Shown here: positions 6,384-8,632 of the stretch, piece after piece
Numbering within the stretch: position 1 is the stretch's first letter
How the letters are laid out: every line of letters starts with the position of its first letter
Assembly (NCBI GenBank): GCA_934338765.1
Contig: CAKRHL010000082.1
Location: 1 to 8,632, forward strand
From: an uncultured Lachnospiraceae bacterium
GTDB taxonomy: Bacteria; Bacillota; Clostridia; Lachnospirales; Lachnospiraceae
Length of the DNA stretch: 8,632 nt
Direction of reading: 5' to 3'
Notes under the pieces: generated by a model
What the model was told of the DNA's origin: nothing
Seen by the model: only the letters and a program-made list of their open reading frames with translations
Databases searched by the model: none
Position numbers and translations under genes: made by a program

Positions 6384-7442
6384 ATGAAAGCATTAAAAAT
6401 AGGTGATAAAATTGCTAAAGTGCCTATTATACAAGGTGGTATGGGCGTGGGAGTCAGCCGTTCAAAGCTGGCGGGAGCTGTTGCCCGGGAGGGTGGTATT
6501 GGTATTATTTCTACTGCGCAGATTGGTTATGACGAGGCAGAGTTTGAACAGGATCCGGCTGCCGCTAACCGAAAGGCCATTGGAAAGCATATTCGCCTGG
6601 CAAAGGAAAAGGCTGCCGGAGGATTGGTGGGAGTGAATATTATGGTAGCATTGCGGGATTATGCTGATCATGTGAAAGCGGCAGTGGAAGCAGGAGCAGA
6701 TGTGATCATCAGCGGAGCTGGTATCCCGGCAAAGCTTCCGGAATATGTAATAAACAGTGATACCAAAATTGCCCCGATCGTGTCTTCTGCAAAGGCGGCA
6801 AGAGTGTTATTGCAGCGGTGGGAGAAGAAGTATCAGAGGACCGCGGACTTTGTAGTGATTGAGGGACCAAAGGCAGGAGGACATCTGGGATTTTCCAGGG
6901 AAGAGCTGCAGGCTATAGATAAAATGGATTATGATACAAGAATTCGAGAGATTATTTGCACAGTGAGGGAATTTGCAGACCATTTTCAAAGGAAAATTCC
7001 GGTTATCGTAGCGGGGGGGATTTTCACTGCTAAGGATGTTAAGCACGCCGTAGAGCTTGGGGCGGATGGAGTACAGGTGGCGTCACGGTTTGTTGTCACC
7101 AAGGAATGTGATGCCTCACAGGCATATAAAGATGCATATATTCAAGGAACGACAGACGAGGTTGAGATTATCAAAAGTCCTGTGGGTATGCCGGGAAGAG
7201 CGCTGCACAATCAGTTTTTGGAAAAAGTGCAGAAGGGACAGATTCCTGTGAAAAAATGTTATGGATGTATGCGGCAGTGCAATATCAATGAAATTCCATA
7301 TTGTATTACGGATGCCTTGACAAAAGCGGTCCGCGGTGATGTGAAAAACGGATTGATCTTTTGCGGAGCAGAAGTTGGCAGAATTCATGAAATGACTACG
7401 GTGCACGATCTGATGGAAGAGCTTGAGGTGGGGTTTGAATGA
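6384..7442 (+). CDS. Nitronate monooxygenase / FabK-like NAD(P)H-dependent flavin oxidoreductase
   Basis: A 352-residue cytoplasmic TIM-barrel flavoprotein of the nitronate monooxygenase/2-nitropropane dioxygenase superfamily, which also contains the enoyl-ACP reductase FabK. FMN-site motifs are visible: IIQGGMGVGVS (15-25), GPKAGGHLG (161-169, with the active-site His167), VIVAGGIFTAKDV (207-219) and GADGVQVASRF (226-236). A C-terminal extension carries a cysteine cluster, Cys292-x2-Cys295-x3-Cys299-x7-Cys307, plus Cys327 in GLIFCG. I recall this in clostridial members but not in classical FabK, so it may hold an Fe-S cluster or zinc, or be redox active. The start is ATG 6384, with AGAGG 7 bases upstream; an in-frame TTG at 6363 has no comparable site. 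It overlaps the acylphosphatase start by 4 bases. No fab genes are nearby, so a fatty-acid role is unproven. The physiological substrate cannot be read from sequence. Confidence 0.9.
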   Translation: MKALKIGDKIAKVPIIQGGMGVGVSRSKLAGAVAREGGIGIISTAQIGYDEAEFEQDPAAANRKAIGKHIRLAKEKAAGGLVGVNIMVALRDYADHVKAAVEAGADVIISGAGIPAKLPEYVINSDTKIAPIVSSAKAARVLLQRWEKKYQRTADFVVIEGPKAGGHLGFSREELQAIDKMDYDTRIREIICTVREFADHFQRKIPVIVAGGIFTAKDVKHAVELGADGVQVASRFVVTKECDASQAYKDAYIQGTTDEVEIIKSPVGMPGRALHNQFLEKVQKGQIPVKKCYGCMRQCNINEIPYCITDALTKAVRGDVKNGLIFCGAEVGRIHEMTTVHDLMEELEVGFE

Positions 7443-7708
7443 TCCGAAGAAAAATTTTGTTTTATGGAAGAGTACAGGGGGTAGGCTTTCGTTACCGTGC
7501 CGGATATGCGGCAGAGAGCCTGCGTCTTACGGGCTGGGTACGTAATGAAGAGGATGGCACTGTTTCTATGGAGGTGCAGGGCGATGAGGCATCCATTGAC
7601 CATATGCTCCGGATACTGCAGCAGGACCGGTATATAGATATTGTGGATATGGATATCAAAAATATGGTTTTGCAGGAAGATGAGAGAAGCTTTGAAGTGA
7701 GATATTAA
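7439..7708 (+). CDS. acyP: Acylphosphatase
   Basis: An 89-residue small cytosolic enzyme that hydrolyses carboxyl-phosphate bonds such as acetyl phosphate and acylphosphates. The signature GRVQGVGFRYR (10-20) supplies the phosphate loop and catalytic Arg18. TGWVRNEEDGTV (31-42) supplies catalytic Asn36, and VSMEVQGD (42-49) is the following family strand. The length is normal for the family. The ATG overlaps the TGA of the flavoprotein gene (ATGA, 7439-7442), and a GAGGTGGGG purine stretch lies just upstream inside that gene, so translation is probably coupled. The pairing with an NMO/FabK-like oxidoreductase may be only transcriptional convenience. A link to acyl-phosphate metabolism is speculative. 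Confidence 0.95.
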   Translation: MIRRKILFYGRVQGVGFRYRAGYAAESLRLTGWVRNEEDGTVSMEVQGDEASIDHMLRILQQDRYIDIVDMDIKNMVLQEDERSFEVRY

Positions 7709-7790
7709 CCGGAAGCATCAGTCTTTTCGGAAAATACAATAGCTGAAATCAGAAGAGGAAATATTCTCTCTGTATAGAAATTATCAAAGA

Positions 7791-7830
7791 ACAGGGCTTC
7801 CACCGTAAAGGTGGAAGCCCTGTTTTATTT
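7791..7830. terminator. Strong hairpin terminator between convergent operons
   Basis: A perfect 14-bp stem pairs ACAGGGCTTCCACC (7791-7804) with GGTGGAAGCCCTGT (7810-7823) around the loop GTAAA. TTTATTTTAT follows on the plus strand, making a textbook intrinsic terminator for the flavoprotein-acylphosphatase operon. On the minus strand the stem is followed by TTCTTTGATAATTT, a weaker U-rich tail, so it may also terminate gdhA. Confidence 0.93.
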
Positions 7831-7856
7831 TATGTCGTATGAATTATGGGATGATA

Positions 7857-8632
<776 letters not shown>

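Overview
The window looks like a chromosomal segment of a low-to-mid G+C Firmicute, most likely a gut clostridium of the Lachnospiraceae type. This is inferred from codon and base composition, AGGAGG-like ribosome binding sites, TTGACA/TATAAT-type promoters, a clostridial-type nitronate monooxygenase-like protein with a C-terminal cysteine cluster, and a hexameric-type glutamate dehydrogenase. No tRNA, rRNA, CRISPR array, insertion sequence or phage gene was seen.

Layout, left to right. (1) Minus strand, 72-1016: a divergent CobW/COG0523 (G3E family) P-loop GTPase. Its CxCC metal motif is changed to C-x3-C and it has no recognisable NKxD. (2) A 236-bp AT-rich divergent intergenic region with overlapping dyads and a clear sigma-A-type promoter pointing right. 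(3) Plus strand, 1253-4576: a very large membrane sensor. Its order is a six-helix ECF-S-like membrane module, an internal signal-peptide-like segment, about 14 Reg_prop repeats (two seven-bladed propellers), a Y_Y_Y domain, a transmembrane helix, a short coiled coil and an HD-GYP cyclic-di-GMP phosphodiesterase domain. An in-frame TAG at 4574-4576 interrupts the HD-GYP domain. The missing 73 residues, including a metal-ligand Asp, are intact in the same frame up to 4798. (4) Plus strand, 4882-6078: a BMP/PnrA-family substrate-binding protein with an N-terminal hydrophobic anchor but no lipobox cysteine and no adjacent transporter genes. It lies 83 bp after the sensor's full-length stop with no visible terminator between, so the two are probably one operon, which ends at a hairpin terminator near 6183-6226. 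(5) Plus strand, 6384-7442 and 7439-7708: a nitronate monooxygenase/FabK-like flavoprotein overlapping an acylphosphatase by ATGA, with its own promoter and a strong shared terminator at 7791-7830. (6) Minus strand, 7857 to the window edge: the C-terminal part of glutamate dehydrogenase (gdhA), convergent with the previous operon.

The most unusual unit is the sensor plus BMP pair. A transporter-like membrane module, an HTCS-like double propeller and a periplasmic-type binding protein appear to be wired to cyclic-di-GMP hydrolysis. In this strain the output domain is apparently broken, or made conditional, by one amber codon.
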